From: Clostridiisalibacter paucivorans DSM 22131
Lineage (GTDB): Bacteria > Bacillota > Clostridia > Tissierellales > Clostridiisalibacteraceae
Assembly (NCBI RefSeq): GCF_000620125.1
Contig: NZ_JHVL01000003.1
Location: 78,690 to 142,689 of the forward strand
Length of the DNA stretch: 64,000 bases
Reading direction: 5' to 3'
Below the pieces are notes generated by a model. The model was not told the DNA's origin and did no database searches. It saw nothing but the letters and a program-made list of their open reading frames with translations. The translations under genes were made by a program, and so were the position numbers. Below, one piece after another: positions 25,329 to 35,152 of this stretch. Each line of letters begins with the position of its first letter. Within the stretch, counting starts at the first letter, position 1.

Positions 25329-25985
25329 CTATTCTTTACATATATGTTTAAATTCTTTTACAGCCTCTAATATATTGTCCGCTTTGAATACAGCAGAACC
25401 TGCTACAAATACATTAGCTCCCCAATCCATTACTCTATTTATATTGTCAAGCTTTATTCCTCCATCCACCTGTATATCTATATCAAGTCCCTCTCTATTG
25501 ATTATATCCCTTAGGTTTCTTACTTTTCTTTCCATATTATTTATAAGCTTCTGTCCCCCAAAGCCTGGGTTTACAGTCATAATAAGAACCATGTCAATAT
25601 CTGGTAGTACATGATAAATAGATTCCAAAGGGGTTGCAGGGTTTAATGCCACAGCTGCCTTTATTCCACTATTTTTTATCATCTGAACAGTTCTATGCAA
25701 ATGTATTGTTGATTCTTGATGAACTGTTATTATATCTGCTCCAGCAGCTACAAAATCATCTATATATCTTTCAGGCTTGTCTATCATCAAGTGTACATCA
25801 AAAGGTAAATCAGTTACTTTTCTTATAGATTTTATTACTGGTGCTCCAAAGGTTATATTAGGTACAAATACACCATCCATTATATCTAGGTGTATTAAAT
25901 CTGCCCCACCTTTTTCTATATACTTTATTTGCTCATATAAATTACTAAAATCAGCAGAAAGTATAGAAGGTGCAATCTTTATCAT
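25329..25985 (-). CDS. rpe: Ribulose-phosphate 3-epimerase
   Basis: Interconverts ribulose-5-phosphate and xylulose-5-phosphate in the pentose phosphate pathway. The 218-residue TIM barrel begins [16 protein letters not shown] and has the metal ligands in [16 protein letters not shown] (His/Asp) and VHLMIDKP, then [11 protein letters not shown] and the last metal Asp in [10 protein letters not shown]. It is 4 bp downstream of rsgA. Confidence 0.97.
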   Translation of the reverse strand: MIKIAPSILSADFSNLYEQIKYIEKGGADLIHLDIMDGVFVPNITFGAPVIKSIRKVTDLPFDVHLMIDKPERYIDDFVAAGADIITVHQESTIHLHRTVQMIKNSGIKAAVALNPATPLESIYHVLPDIDMVLIMTVNPGFGGQKLINNMERKVRNLRDIINREGLDIDIQVDGGIKLDNINRVMDWGANVFVAGSAVFKADNILEAVKEFKHICKE

Positions 25986-25989
25986 AATT

Positions 25990-26868
25990 TTAATACCTCC
26001 TGTTATTTTTTATTTCTTGCAAAAAGTTAATATAACTGTCATATCTTGTTTTACTTATTTCTCCATCCTCTAAGCTATTTTTTATAGCACAATCAGGTTC
26101 CTTATAATGCTTACAACCATTAAATCTACATAAATGACTTTTTTCATATATTTCCTTAAAATATAATTCTAAATCTTCTTCTTGAATAAAACTTAAATCT
26201 AAAGAACTAAAACCAGCTGTATCTACTACCCAACCACCCATATCTAATTCCAATAATTCAGCCCATCTCGTAGTATGTTTTCCTCTATTAGTTTTCTTAC
26301 TTATATCACCTACTTTAAGATTGAGACCTTTTTGAATATTATTTAAAAGAGTAGACTTCCCTACCCCTGAAGGACCTGCGAATACAGTTATCTTGTCTTT
26401 TAATACAGATTTTAATTCATCTATACCTAGTCCTTTTTTTACTGTAGTATTTATAACTTTATATCCTGCATTGCTATAAATAGTATTTATTTTTTCCAAT
26501 TCTTCAACACTGGCTAAATCTATCTTATTAATACATATATATATATCTAAATCTTGACTTTCTGCTAATATTAAAAATCTGTCCAATAGCCATAAGTTAG
26601 GATCAGGCTGTTTTATAGAAAAAACTATAACAGCCTGATTTACATTAGCCACAGGAGGTCTTATAAGCTCAGTCTCTCTATCAAACAATTCCATCACATA
26701 CCCTATTTTTTTATCTTCATCAGTAACTTCTATTTTAACTTTATCTCCTACTAAAGGCTTCACAGATTTTTTCCTAAACAATCCTCGTGCCCTACATTCA
26801 TAAACATCATTATTGACTTTCACATAATAAAAACCACCTATACCTTTAACTATAATGCCTTCTAGCAT
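25990..26868 (-). CDS. rsgA: Ribosome small-subunit-dependent GTPase RsgA
   Basis: RsgA is a late 30S-maturation GTPase. The 292-residue protein shows the circular permutation of the family: an N-terminal OB fold (about 1-65), NKIDLA (G4) at about 119 before the Walker [13 protein letters not shown] (G1) at about 165, then DTAGF. A C-terminal zinc finger follows ([17 protein letters not shown], Cys-Cys-His-Cys). It lies between prkC and rpe, the standard order in Firmicutes. Confidence 0.97.
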   Translation of the reverse strand: MLEGIIVKGIGGFYYVKVNNDVYECRARGLFRKKSVKPLVGDKVKIEVTDEDKKIGYVMELFDRETELIRPPVANVNQAVIVFSIKQPDPNLWLLDRFLILAESQDLDIYICINKIDLASVEELEKINTIYSNAGYKVINTTVKKGLGIDELKSVLKDKITVFAGPSGVGKSTLLNNIQKGLNLKVGDISKKTNRGKHTTRWAELLELDMGGWVVDTAGFSSLDLSFIQEEDLELYFKEIYEKSHLCRFNGCKHYKEPDCAIKNSLEDGEISKTRYDSYINFLQEIKNNRRY

Positions 26869-26891
26869 TAATCCACTCCTTCCTGTTATTT

Positions 26892-28880
26892 TTAAAGCTC
26901 TATTTCTTTTTCTGTTATATATTCATCATCAAAATATATTATAACCTTTACTTTTCCTTTGCCCGATACAGGTACTTTGATTCCACCTTCATTTAATTTA
27001 TGAGTTTTTTCGTATATAGTCTTTCTCTCTTCATTTTCTTCTTTTTCTATTTTCACTTTAACATCATCACCGTATTTCTCTTTATCACTTGGAAGCTGTA
27101 ATGTTAATGTCCTTACTATTACTTCTTCACTCACTTCTTCACTATTTTCATCACCATTTTCATTTTGCTCGTTATTTTCATCAGGTATTGGTAGACCACT
27201 ACTTATCTTTAAATTTATTGTTATGTTTTCTTCAACCTCTTCTCCCGATGGGAAACTTTGCCAAAAAATTATCCCTTTATCATACTCTTCATTAGATTCT
27301 TCTTCTACTTTCACTTTCTCAAATCCTTTGGCCCTTAACTGTGATTCACCCTTCTCTTTAGTTAAACCTACAACATTAGGCATAGTTATATATACTTTTT
27401 TAGGACCATTACTTACAGTAAAACTTACTTTTGTATTTTTTGGCACTTCTTCATAAGCACTTGGATCCTGATTTATAACCGTTCCTATAGGGTATTCACT
27501 ATTCTCATAAGAAACTTCCCCTTCCAATTCTAAATCATTTAAGCTTATAATCGCTTCATTAGATGTTAAATTCAGGAGATCAGGTACTTTAACAGTTTCT
27601 ACCCCTTTACTAACAATTACTTCAATAGGGAACCCTTCGGCCACTTTATTCCCTGGAGATTCCATTTGTTCTATTATATAACCTTCCTTTAAAGTGTCAT
27701 CGTTTCTTTCTGCTTTGACAACCATTTTTAAACCTTCATTCTCAAGCTTCATTTTAGCTACATCTTGTTCCAATCCTTCTACATCAGGTACAATTATATC
27801 TTCTCCCTTTAAATATCCTTTTAATGCAAAATATCCAAAGGCAATAGCAAAAGAAAATATAAATGCCGTTATAATGGCAAGCATAGTTATTTTTCTGCTT
27901 TTCCCTCTTTTATTGTTATTGACATTATGATGATTCTTCTTTATTTTTCTTCTTTCTTTATCTCTGTTCTCGTTGATATTAACATCCTCCTTAACGGCTG
28001 GCATAACCAAAGTAGGGGAATCATTATAATCTTTAAATTCAATTATACTTTCTTGTCCTTTACCATTTTTTACTTTCCGTAAATCTTCCAATATTTCTTC
28101 TGCACTATTATACCTTAAACTTTGGTCTTTTTGTACAGCCTTCCTTATAATACGTTCCATATTCTCTGGCACATTTTTATCAATCTCTCTAGGTGGAATT
28201 ATATCTTCCTGGATATGTTTAAGTGCTACTGATATAGGACTTTCTCCCTGAAAAGGCACTCTTCCTGTCATCATTTCATACATCACTATGCCTAGAGAAT
28301 ATATATCTGATTTTGCATCAGTATAGCCTCCCCTTGCCTGCTCTGGAGAGAAATAATGTACTGATCCAATAACATTACTAGTATTCGTCACAGTAGATGA
28401 TGTAGCCGCTCTAGCTATGCCAAAATCTGTAACCTTAATTTTTCCATCATCAGTGACCATTATGTTATGAGGCTTAATATCTCTGTGGACTATGTGATTT
28501 TTATGTGCATGATTCAATGCTTCCGCTATTTGTATCGATATCTCTATCGTTTCATTTACTTCTAACTTTCCCTTTTCATTTATTAATTTTTTAAGAGTCT
28601 TACCTTTTATGTATTCCATCACTATATAATATATACTACCTTCTGAACCCACATCGTATATATTTACTATATTGTGATGAGATAGACTAGCTGCAGCTTG
28701 GGACTCCTTTCTGAATTTGTCTATAAACTCTTCATCATTGGTGAATTCTGGTCTTAACACCTTTACTGCCACATATCTATTTAGCAATCTACATTTAGCT
28801 TTGTAGACTAGTGCCATTCCTCCTCCACCTATTTTTTCAAGTATCTCATATCTATTTCCCAATAATTTTCCTATCATCAT
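26892..28880 (-). CDS. prkC: PASTA-domain Ser/Thr protein kinase PrkC (Stk1)
   Basis: A membrane Ser/Thr kinase that senses muropeptides or lipid II and controls cell-wall and germination responses. The 662-residue protein has a kinase domain (about 10-270: IGGGGMALVYKAK, VKVLRPE, IVHRDIKPHNIM, TDFGIARA), a basic juxtamembrane region (about 315-330), one membrane helix (about 332-352), and three extracellular PASTA repeats (about 358-560) each opening with VPDV/VPDL/MPNV. An acidic linker and a beta-rich C-terminal extension follow. GAGGTG is close to two adjacent ATGs; the second (28877) has better spacing. It follows stp by 12 bp. Confidence 0.96.
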   Translation of the reverse strand: MMIGKLLGNRYEILEKIGGGGMALVYKAKCRLLNRYVAVKVLRPEFTNDEEFIDKFRKESQAAASLSHHNIVNIYDVGSEGSIYYIVMEYIKGKTLKKLINEKGKLEVNETIEISIQIAEALNHAHKNHIVHRDIKPHNIMVTDDGKIKVTDFGIARAATSSTVTNTSNVIGSVHYFSPEQARGGYTDAKSDIYSLGIVMYEMMTGRVPFQGESPISVALKHIQEDIIPPREIDKNVPENMERIIRKAVQKDQSLRYNSAEEILEDLRKVKNGKGQESIIEFKDYNDSPTLVMPAVKEDVNINENRDKERRKIKKNHHNVNNNKRGKSRKITMLAIITAFIFSFAIAFGYFALKGYLKGEDIIVPDVEGLEQDVAKMKLENEGLKMVVKAERNDDTLKEGYIIEQMESPGNKVAEGFPIEVIVSKGVETVKVPDLLNLTSNEAIISLNDLELEGEVSYENSEYPIGTVINQDPSAYEEVPKNTKVSFTVSNGPKKVYITMPNVVGLTKEKGESQLRAKGFEKVKVEEESNEEYDKGIIFWQSFPSGEEVEENITINLKISSGLPIPDENNEQNENGDENSEEVSEEVIVRTLTLQLPSDKEKYGDDVKVKIEKEENEERKTIYEKTHKLNEGGIKVPVSGKGKVKVIIYFDDEYITEKEIEL

Positions 28881-28892
28881 TTCACCTCTTTT

Positions 28893-29627
28893 CTAATCGA
28901 CCTTTATTAGCATAACCGTTGTATTATCTGTGCCGCCAACATTATTAGCTTTATTTATAAGAGTATCACACGCCACATCTAAATTTTCTTCTTTTGTCAA
29001 TATTTCTGATATATCCTCATCTTTTAACATATTAGTAAGACCATCAGTACAAAGCATAATTATATCTCCATTTTCTATATCTCGTTTAAATATATCGGGC
29101 TTTATTATATAATCTGTTCCCAGAGCTCTTGTAATTATATTCTTTTGTGGGTGATTAGCCGCCTCTTCTTCACTTATGGTACCATTTTTAACCAATTGCG
29201 CAACTAATGAATGGTCCTCAGTTATCTGTATTAATTTGTTATTCCTGAATAAATAAGCTCTACTATCTCCAATATGCCCTATATAAATATTGTCATCATA
29301 AATATATGCCAGTGTTATGGTAGTTCCCATTCCACTCAGATCATTTTCTTTCTCTGATTTACTAAGTATTACATTATTAGCTTTATTCAATATATTATAT
29401 ATCAATCTAAAAATATTTGAGTCTCCATTTTCAAGCTTATTTTTATCCCTATATATAATATCATTTATTGTATTAATAGCTAATGAACTTGCTATTTCTC
29501 CAGCATTATGTCCACCCATACCATCTGCAACAGCAAACAAGGCTATATTTGGTTCACTACACCATAGGTATGCATCTTGATTTATTTCTCTTATTAAACC
29601 TACATCAGTCTTTACAGCTACATTCAT
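28893..29627 (-). CDS. stp: PP2C-family Ser/Thr phosphatase (PrpC/Stp)
   Basis: The partner phosphatase of PrkC. The 244-residue PPM-type metal-dependent protein has the conserved metal-binding motifs REINQDAYL, FAVADGMGGHNAGE, GHIGDSRAYL, ITRALG and MLCTDGLTNML, and ends with GGTDNTTVMLI. I chose ATG 29627 since GGGGG precedes it at normal distance; the frame extends six codons upstream without support. It sits between rlmN and prkC as in Bacillus. Confidence 0.95.
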   Translation of the reverse strand: MNVAVKTDVGLIREINQDAYLWCSEPNIALFAVADGMGGHNAGEIASSLAINTINDIIYRDKNKLENGDSNIFRLIYNILNKANNVILSKSEKENDLSGMGTTITLAYIYDDNIYIGHIGDSRAYLFRNNKLIQITEDHSLVAQLVKNGTISEEEAANHPQKNIITRALGTDYIIKPDIFKRDIENGDIIMLCTDGLTNMLKDEDISEILTKEENLDVACDTLINKANNVGGTDNTTVMLIKVD

Positions 29628-29650
29628 AATTAACCCCCGCTTCATAAAAA

Positions 29651-30697
29651 TTATCGAGAATCATTCATATTCATATAGTCCCTTCTCAATTGACCACATG
29701 CTCCATTTATATCTAACCCCATCTCCCTTCTAATAGTAGCATTAATACCTCCATCTTGTAATATGGATACAAATTTTTTAATATTTTTATCATAGGACCT
29801 ATCTAATTTACTTTCTTCAACAGGATTAAGGGGAATTATATTTATATGACATAACATCCCCCCTAAAAGATCTATCAGTTCTTTTGCATCTTTTCTTCTG
29901 TCATTTACACCATTTACCATAGTATATTCAAAAGTTATTCTTCTATTTGTAGTATTTATATAGTATCTACATGCATTTATTAGTTCATCAATATTATATT
30001 TTTTGGCAATAGGCATAATTTTTTCCCTTTCTTTGTTAGACGATGCATGCAATGATATAGAAAGAGTTATAGGAATATTCTCATCTGCAAGCTTATAAAT
30101 AGCAGGAACTATACCACATGTAGAAAGAGCTATATGTCTATATCCTATATTTTGACCTTTAGCATCATGGATATTATATAAAAAATCTATTACATTATGA
30201 TAATTATCTAACGGTTCTCCACTTCCCATTATAACAATATTGTTTATTTTTATATCTAAATCTTTCTGTATTTTATATATTTGATCTAATATCTCTCCCG
30301 ACGACATATTTCTTATAAATCCATCTTTAGTAGACGCACAAAATTCGCATCCCATCTTACAACCTACTTGAGTGGATATACACACAGTTATACCATGCTT
30401 GTAATACATAACAACACTTTCTATCAAATTGCCATCTTCCAACATAAACAAATATTTTTTAGTATTATCCAACTTAGAATCAAATCTCTTAAATATTTTT
30501 ATATCAGAGATATAGTATTTTTCTTTCAGCTTGTCCCGTAGAGCTTTAGGTAATCCTAATATATCGTCTATAGATTGAACCATCTTTTGATGTATAGCCC
30601 TAAATACTTGCTCCCCACGATATCCTTTTAATCCTAATTTTATAAATATATCTTTTAATCCCTTTAAAGTGTAGGATTTTAAATCTAATTTTTCCAA
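29651..30697 (-). CDS. rlmN: 23S rRNA/tRNA adenine-C2 methyltransferase RlmN
   Basis: Radical SAM methyltransferase that methylates A2503 of 23S rRNA and A37 of some tRNAs. The 348-residue protein has the Fe-S motif C-x3-C-x2-C in GCKMGCEFCAST (about 112-121), GSGEPLDNY, and the mechanistic Cys near the C-terminus in NGACGQLRRDY. Start TTG 30697 follows AGGAGTGGTG. It is downstream of rsmB with a 119-bp gap that holds no clear terminator. Confidence 0.96.
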   Translation of the reverse strand: MEKLDLKSYTLKGLKDIFIKLGLKGYRGEQVFRAIHQKMVQSIDDILGLPKALRDKLKEKYYISDIKIFKRFDSKLDNTKKYLFMLEDGNLIESVVMYYKHGITVCISTQVGCKMGCEFCASTKDGFIRNMSSGEILDQIYKIQKDLDIKINNIVIMGSGEPLDNYHNVIDFLYNIHDAKGQNIGYRHIALSTCGIVPAIYKLADENIPITLSISLHASSNKEREKIMPIAKKYNIDELINACRYYINTTNRRITFEYTMVNGVNDRRKDAKELIDLLGGMLCHINIIPLNPVEESKLDRSYDKNIKKFVSILQDGGINATIRREMGLDINGACGQLRRDYMNMNDSR

Positions 30698-30816
30698 AAC
30701 ACCACTCCTATTTGATTTTAATTGCTTATCCTATTCAAAAATATATTATACCATATAATCAGTACTATATATATTTTTTTAATTTTTTATGATACCTAAT
30801 ATTTCCATGCTATAAT

Positions 30817-32163
30817 TTATATTCTAACCATTTTAGCAATAAAAAAACCATCTGTTTCATGAATATTGGGATATAGTTCTAAATATCCCATATTTATCTG
30901 TTCTTGATTTAATTTTATATCTAAATCTATTAAATCATCAATAGGACATAATTTAAAATCATTTTGCTTTAAAAATCTTTGTACTAATTCAATATTTTCA
31001 TCCTTGTTTATGGTACATGTACTATATATTAATATACCACCTTTTTTTACATAATTTGCTGCTATATTTAGTATATCAATTTGTAATTTTAATAATTCTT
31101 TTATATCTTTTTCAGTCCTATTATACTTTATCTCTGGCTTCCTCCTAATTAATCCCAATCCTGAACAAGGAGCATCAACCAAACAATAATCAGCTATTCC
31201 TATTAAGCTATTATCCAATTTAAGGGCATTATATACTTCTGGTTTTATTATATGTATTCCCAATCTATTAGCATTGCTCTTTATCAATTCTATTTTATGA
31301 TCATGTATATCTCTAGATATAATTTTTCCTTTATCTCCCATATATTCTGCCATGTGAGTTGACTTGCCTCCAGGAGCACTACATACATCTATTGTAACAC
31401 TATCCTTTTTAGGATTCATAATTTCAGTTACCAACATGGAACTTTCATCTTGAATAGTAAATAGCCCTGTTTTATAATAATCAGTTTCAGTTATACCCTT
31501 AGGATTATATACCACAATACCATCTTTAGCATATCTACATTTATCAACACTTATTCCATCATTACTTAATTTTTGTATTAAATCTTCTCTGGAAATTTTT
31601 AGGCTATTAGCTCTTATATTTAATAAAGGTCTACTATTATTAGCCATTAAAAGTTTCTCTGTAAATTGGGTTCCAAATTCCTCTATCCAATTCTCTATTA
31701 ACCAGATTGGATGAGAATATTTGATAGACAAAAACTCTTTATCTTGTTTTTTATTCAATTCATTTTGTATATTTTTTTTATTTCTTACTACATTTCTGAG
31801 TAATCCATTGACAAATCCTATTGAACCTCTATGACCATACTTTTTGCTTAACTTAACTGATTCATTGCATGCAGCACTATCAGGAATTCTATCCATAAAC
31901 ATAATCTGATAAACACCCATTCTTAATATCTCTCTAATCCTAGGTGACAATTTCCTGAACCTTATTTTAGAGAATCTCTTTATTACCCAATCTATATAAA
32001 TTCTATTTTCTAAAACTCCATACACTATCTCTCGTATTAATCCTTGCTCTCTATAATCACTGGATTTATTTATATTTTTATTCATTGCTACATTGGAATA
32101 GGCTCCTTTTTCGTTTACTCCATATAATATAGTAAGGGCTATATCTCTACTATTATTTCCCAT
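30817..32163 (-). CDS. rsmB: 16S rRNA (cytosine967-C5)-methyltransferase
   Basis: RsmB methylates C967 of 16S rRNA. The 448-residue protein has an N-terminal NusB-like RNA-binding domain (about 1-145) and a C-terminal methyltransferase with SAM motif VCSAPGGKSTHMAEYM, DAPCSGLGLIRRKPEIK and the second catalytic Cys in YSTCTINKDEN. Both active-site cysteines are present. ATG 32163 follows GAGGAG. Confidence 0.96.
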   Translation of the reverse strand: MGNNSRDIALTILYGVNEKGAYSNVAMNKNINKSSDYREQGLIREIVYGVLENRIYIDWVIKRFSKIRFRKLSPRIREILRMGVYQIMFMDRIPDSAACNESVKLSKKYGHRGSIGFVNGLLRNVVRNKKNIQNELNKKQDKEFLSIKYSHPIWLIENWIEEFGTQFTEKLLMANNSRPLLNIRANSLKISREDLIQKLSNDGISVDKCRYAKDGIVVYNPKGITETDYYKTGLFTIQDESSMLVTEIMNPKKDSVTIDVCSAPGGKSTHMAEYMGDKGKIISRDIHDHKIELIKSNANRLGIHIIKPEVYNALKLDNSLIGIADYCLVDAPCSGLGLIRRKPEIKYNRTEKDIKELLKLQIDILNIAANYVKKGGILIYSTCTINKDENIELVQRFLKQNDFKLCPIDDLIDLDIKLNQEQINMGYLELYPNIHETDGFFIAKMVRI

Positions 32164-32238
32164 ATATTTCTCCTCTCATAAATTAAATTTCAAAAAATTG
32201 TTTTATTGATAATTATATCACAGTTATTTTTATTAAAA

Positions 32239-32270
32239 CAAAAAAAATTAAGGGGCCGTTACCCCCTTAA
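32239..32270 (-). terminator. Terminator after the Zn-peptidase gene
   Basis: TTAAGGGG and CCCCTTAA arms with a 7-nt loop, followed by eight T on the minus strand. The stem overlaps the stop codon of the upstream gene. Confidence 0.9.
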
Positions 32271-32965
32271 TCTCTTCTATTAGCAAGCATAAGCAATCTT
32301 ATCAATTGTGCAATAGCAGTAAGTGTAGCAGCTATATAAGTCAATGCAGCGGCGTCTAATACTTTTTTAGTAGGTTTCAATTCATCTGCAGTTAAGATGC
32401 CTGATTCCAATTGTGCCAATGCCCTTCTACTGGCATTAATTTCCACGGGCAGTGTTACTATCTGAAAAGCTACAACACCTAAGTAAAGCAATATACCTGT
32501 CTTAATCATAAATTGACCTGATTGAGCCCCTATAAGTAGTCCTCCTAATATCAATATCCATACAAATCTAGATCCAAATCCAGCTATAGGAGCAATGTTA
32601 TTCCTCAATATCAATGGAAAATATCCCTTTGCATGTTGTAGTGCATGACCTACTTCATGAGCTGCAACACCAACAGAAGCTACAGAGGAATTACTATAAA
32701 CAGGTTTAGATAATCTCAAAACCTTACTTCTTGGATCGTAATGATCTGTCAAATGCCCTCCAATATATTCTACTCTTACATCATGTAATCCGTTCCTATC
32801 CAATATCTTTCTAGCCACTTGAAACCCAGTATATCCTGAAATACTCGCCCTTTTTAAATATTTATTAAAAGTACTAGATACCTTGGTCTGTGCATAAAGG
32901 GCAAAAATTATAGCTGGAATAAGTATAAGCATCTCAGGTCCAAATGTATAATATGGGTAGTACAT
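32267..32965 (-). CDS. Membrane neutral zinc metallopeptidase (YugP family)
   Basis: A 232-residue integral membrane peptidase of the Zn_peptidase_2 family. The zinc motif HEVGHALQH (HExxH) lies at about residues 106-114, flanked by an N-terminal membrane helix (about 8-26) and at least two C-terminal helices (about 132-175, 205-230). The segment ISGYTGFQVARKILD and SLSKPVYS-like RLSKPVYSNSS are family hallmarks. Its substrate is unknown. It is 3 bp downstream of the DUF116 gene in the fmt-def-priA operon. Confidence 0.92.
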   Translation of the reverse strand: MYYPYYTFGPEMLILIPAIIFALYAQTKVSSTFNKYLKRASISGYTGFQVARKILDRNGLHDVRVEYIGGHLTDHYDPRSKVLRLSKPVYSNSSVASVGVAAHEVGHALQHAKGYFPLILRNNIAPIAGFGSRFVWILILGGLLIGAQSGQFMIKTGILLYLGVVAFQIVTLPVEINASRRALAQLESGILTADELKPTKKVLDAAALTYIAATLTAIAQLIRLLMLANRRD

Positions 32966-32968
32966 AAA

Positions 32969-33721
32969 TCATTCCTCCTTCATAAATTTAACAATAGCTT
33001 CCTCTATTTTTTTCATGTCTACTTTTGTATTAAAACAAGGTCCATTGGGCCTTTCATTAAATATACCCTTAACAGGAATCGATTTAACATCGGTTACTCC
33101 GCTTATTAAATCTCTTTCACATGCTACAGCTATTATAGCCTTAGGTTTATACCTTTTTATCCATTGTCTTGCAAGGGTTCCTCCTGTAGCTACTACTACT
33201 TTAACTTTATACTTATCTACTAAATCCAACATATCTTTAATATTACACTTCCCACACATTTTACAATTATTTATATCATTTGTTACCTTTATATCACATT
33301 GAGCGTTTTGTAAACAATGGGGTAATAATATCAATATGTCTTCTTTCCTTACCTTAATATCTTTACTATTTACTATTAAATTATTTATTTGTATTAAACT
33401 TCTCCTTAAAATATTGATATCTATCCCTGTTATTTTAGAAATTAATTTAAGTAAGGGATATATTAAAGATACAAATAGATCTAATGTTTTAGAACTTATA
33501 TTATCTATATTCTTCCCATTATTCAATCTATATATAGCAACCAAGCTCCAGATAATCATAATATTAAATATAAATCCAGATAAAATTATAATAATCAAAA
33601 TACCTTTTGTAAACAATGTTACTTCGTTTATCATGAAATATATACTAAATGCTAACACAGCAATTAATATCAGAATAACCAGTAGTGCTCCCTTTGCAAA
33701 CGCCTTAAAGTCCTCTTTCAT
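32969..33721 (-). CDS. DUF116 domain protein
   Basis: A 250-residue DUF116 protein. Two N-terminal membrane helices (about 12-32 and 38-62) are followed by a cytosolic domain with LLPHCLQNAQCDIKV, CKMCGKCNI, VVATGGTLARQWI and ACERDLISGV. The cysteines look like a metal or Fe-S site. The function of the family is unknown; placement between fmt and rsmB/Zn peptidase is conserved in Clostridia (from memory). ATG 33721. Confidence 0.88.
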   Translation of the reverse strand: MKEDFKAFAKGALLVILILIAVLAFSIYFMINEVTLFTKGILIIIILSGFIFNIMIIWSLVAIYRLNNGKNIDNISSKTLDLFVSLIYPLLKLISKITGIDINILRRSLIQINNLIVNSKDIKVRKEDILILLPHCLQNAQCDIKVTNDINNCKMCGKCNIKDMLDLVDKYKVKVVVATGGTLARQWIKRYKPKAIIAVACERDLISGVTDVKSIPVKGIFNERPNGPCFNTKVDMKKIEEAIVKFMKEE

Positions 33722-33755
33722 TGAATCACTTCCACATATCTATTTGTCTATAAAT

Positions 33756-34685
33756 TTATTTCAATAATATATTCTTTTTAATTTCATTTCCCCTCAAATA
33801 ATCTTTAACAGCCATTCTTTTCTTACCTGGAAATTGGATTTCTTTTATTAATAATAAGTAATCTAAACACTTTATATATATACCATTATCATCTACATCC
33901 ACTATCTTTCCTGGTGATTCATTTACATTTTTTTCTATTATTTCTCCATCAAAAACTTTGACTTTAATATCATTATATATGAAGTAAGCTGACGGCCAAG
34001 GATTTGTACCTCTTATTAAGTTTCTAATATCTTTACAATTTTTATTCCAATTAATATGTCCCAATTCTTTATTTAACATTGGTGCATAAGTAGATGACTT
34101 ATGCTCTTGAGGCTCTGGTATAATTGTTTTTTTATTCAACCCTTCCATAGTATCTATAAGTAACTTAGCCCCCTCATTCATAAGTTCATCATGGAGTTGT
34201 TCAGCATTGGTATCTTCTAATATATCTACCTCTTTTTTTAACAGCATATCTCCACTATCTAACCCTTTTGCCATAAACATAGTAGTTACTCCAGTCTTAT
34301 GCTCTCCATTAATTATAGCCCAGTTTATAGGAGCTGCTCCCCTATATTTAGGTAAAAGTGATGCATGAACATTCACACATCCCAATCTAGGTATATTAAG
34401 AATATCTTCCTTTAGTATTTGTCCATATGCTACTACAACTATAATATCAGGATCTAAGCTTCTGATTAAAGAAATAGATTCTTCGTTATTTACACTCTTT
34501 GGTTGATATACTTCTAGCCCTAATTCCAATGCCTTTTTTTTCACTGGTGTAGGTAGAAATTTCTTTCCCCTTCCTTTGGGCTTATCAGGTTGTGTTATAA
34601 CTAAATCTATTTTATCTCCATGTTCATAAATTTTTTTAAGGGTAGGTACTGCAAAATCTGGAGTACCCATAAATATTACTTTCAT
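33756..34685 (-). CDS. fmt: Methionyl-tRNA formyltransferase
   Basis: Formylates initiator Met-tRNA using 10-formyl-THF. The 309-residue protein begins MKVIFMGTPDFAVPTLK and has the active-site segment NVHASLLPKYRGAAPINWAI (Asn-His pair), then GVTTMFMAKGLDSGD with the catalytic Asp, and a C-terminal OB fold for tRNA. It follows def by 12 bp; the two act on the same N-formyl-Met cycle. Confidence 0.97.
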   Translation of the reverse strand: MKVIFMGTPDFAVPTLKKIYEHGDKIDLVITQPDKPKGRGKKFLPTPVKKKALELGLEVYQPKSVNNEESISLIRSLDPDIIVVVAYGQILKEDILNIPRLGCVNVHASLLPKYRGAAPINWAIINGEHKTGVTTMFMAKGLDSGDMLLKKEVDILEDTNAEQLHDELMNEGAKLLIDTMEGLNKKTIIPEPQEHKSSTYAPMLNKELGHINWNKNCKDIRNLIRGTNPWPSAYFIYNDIKVKVFDGEIIEKNVNESPGKIVDVDDNGIYIKCLDYLLLIKEIQFPGKKRMAVKDYLRGNEIKKNILLK

Positions 34686-34697
34686 TTGATCAACTCC

Positions 34698-35141
34698 CTA
34701 TTCTTTGAAAAGTTTGTCTATATATAATATTCCATTCAGATGATCTGTCTCGTGGCATAGTGCCCTTGCTAATAATCCTTCGCCTTCTATAACTTTCTCT
34801 TCTCCATTTATATCCATATATTTAACCTTTACTTTTCTAGGCCTTTTAACCTTTCCAGATCTGTCAGGAACACTTAAACAACCCTCTACATCTATGGCTT
34901 CTCCCTCTTGATATATAATCTCAGGATTTATCAGCCTCAATAGTCCTTGACCCACATCTATTACTACTACTCTCCTTAAAATTCCTACTTGAGGTGCTGC
35001 TAATCCTACACCATCCTCTTCTCTCATTGTATCTATCATATCATCTATCAATACCTTTAACCTATCATCTATTTTTTCTACAACCCTTGATTTTTTCCTC
35101 AAAATAGGGTCTCCTTCTATTCTCACATTTCTTATAGCCAT
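34698..35141 (-). CDS. def: Peptide deformylase
   Basis: Removes the formyl group from nascent proteins. The 147-residue type I enzyme has all three motifs: [19 protein letters not shown] (Cys metal ligand) and [12 protein letters not shown] (HExxH). ATG 35141. It lies 11 bp after priA and before fmt, the usual priA-def-fmt order. Confidence 0.97.
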   Translation of the reverse strand: MAIRNVRIEGDPILRKKSRVVEKIDDRLKVLIDDMIDTMREEDGVGLAAPQVGILRRVVVIDVGQGLLRLINPEIIYQEGEAIDVEGCLSVPDRSGKVKRPRKVKVKYMDINGEEKVIEGEGLLARALCHETDHLNGILYIDKLFKE

Positions 35142-35152
35142 ACTATCATCTC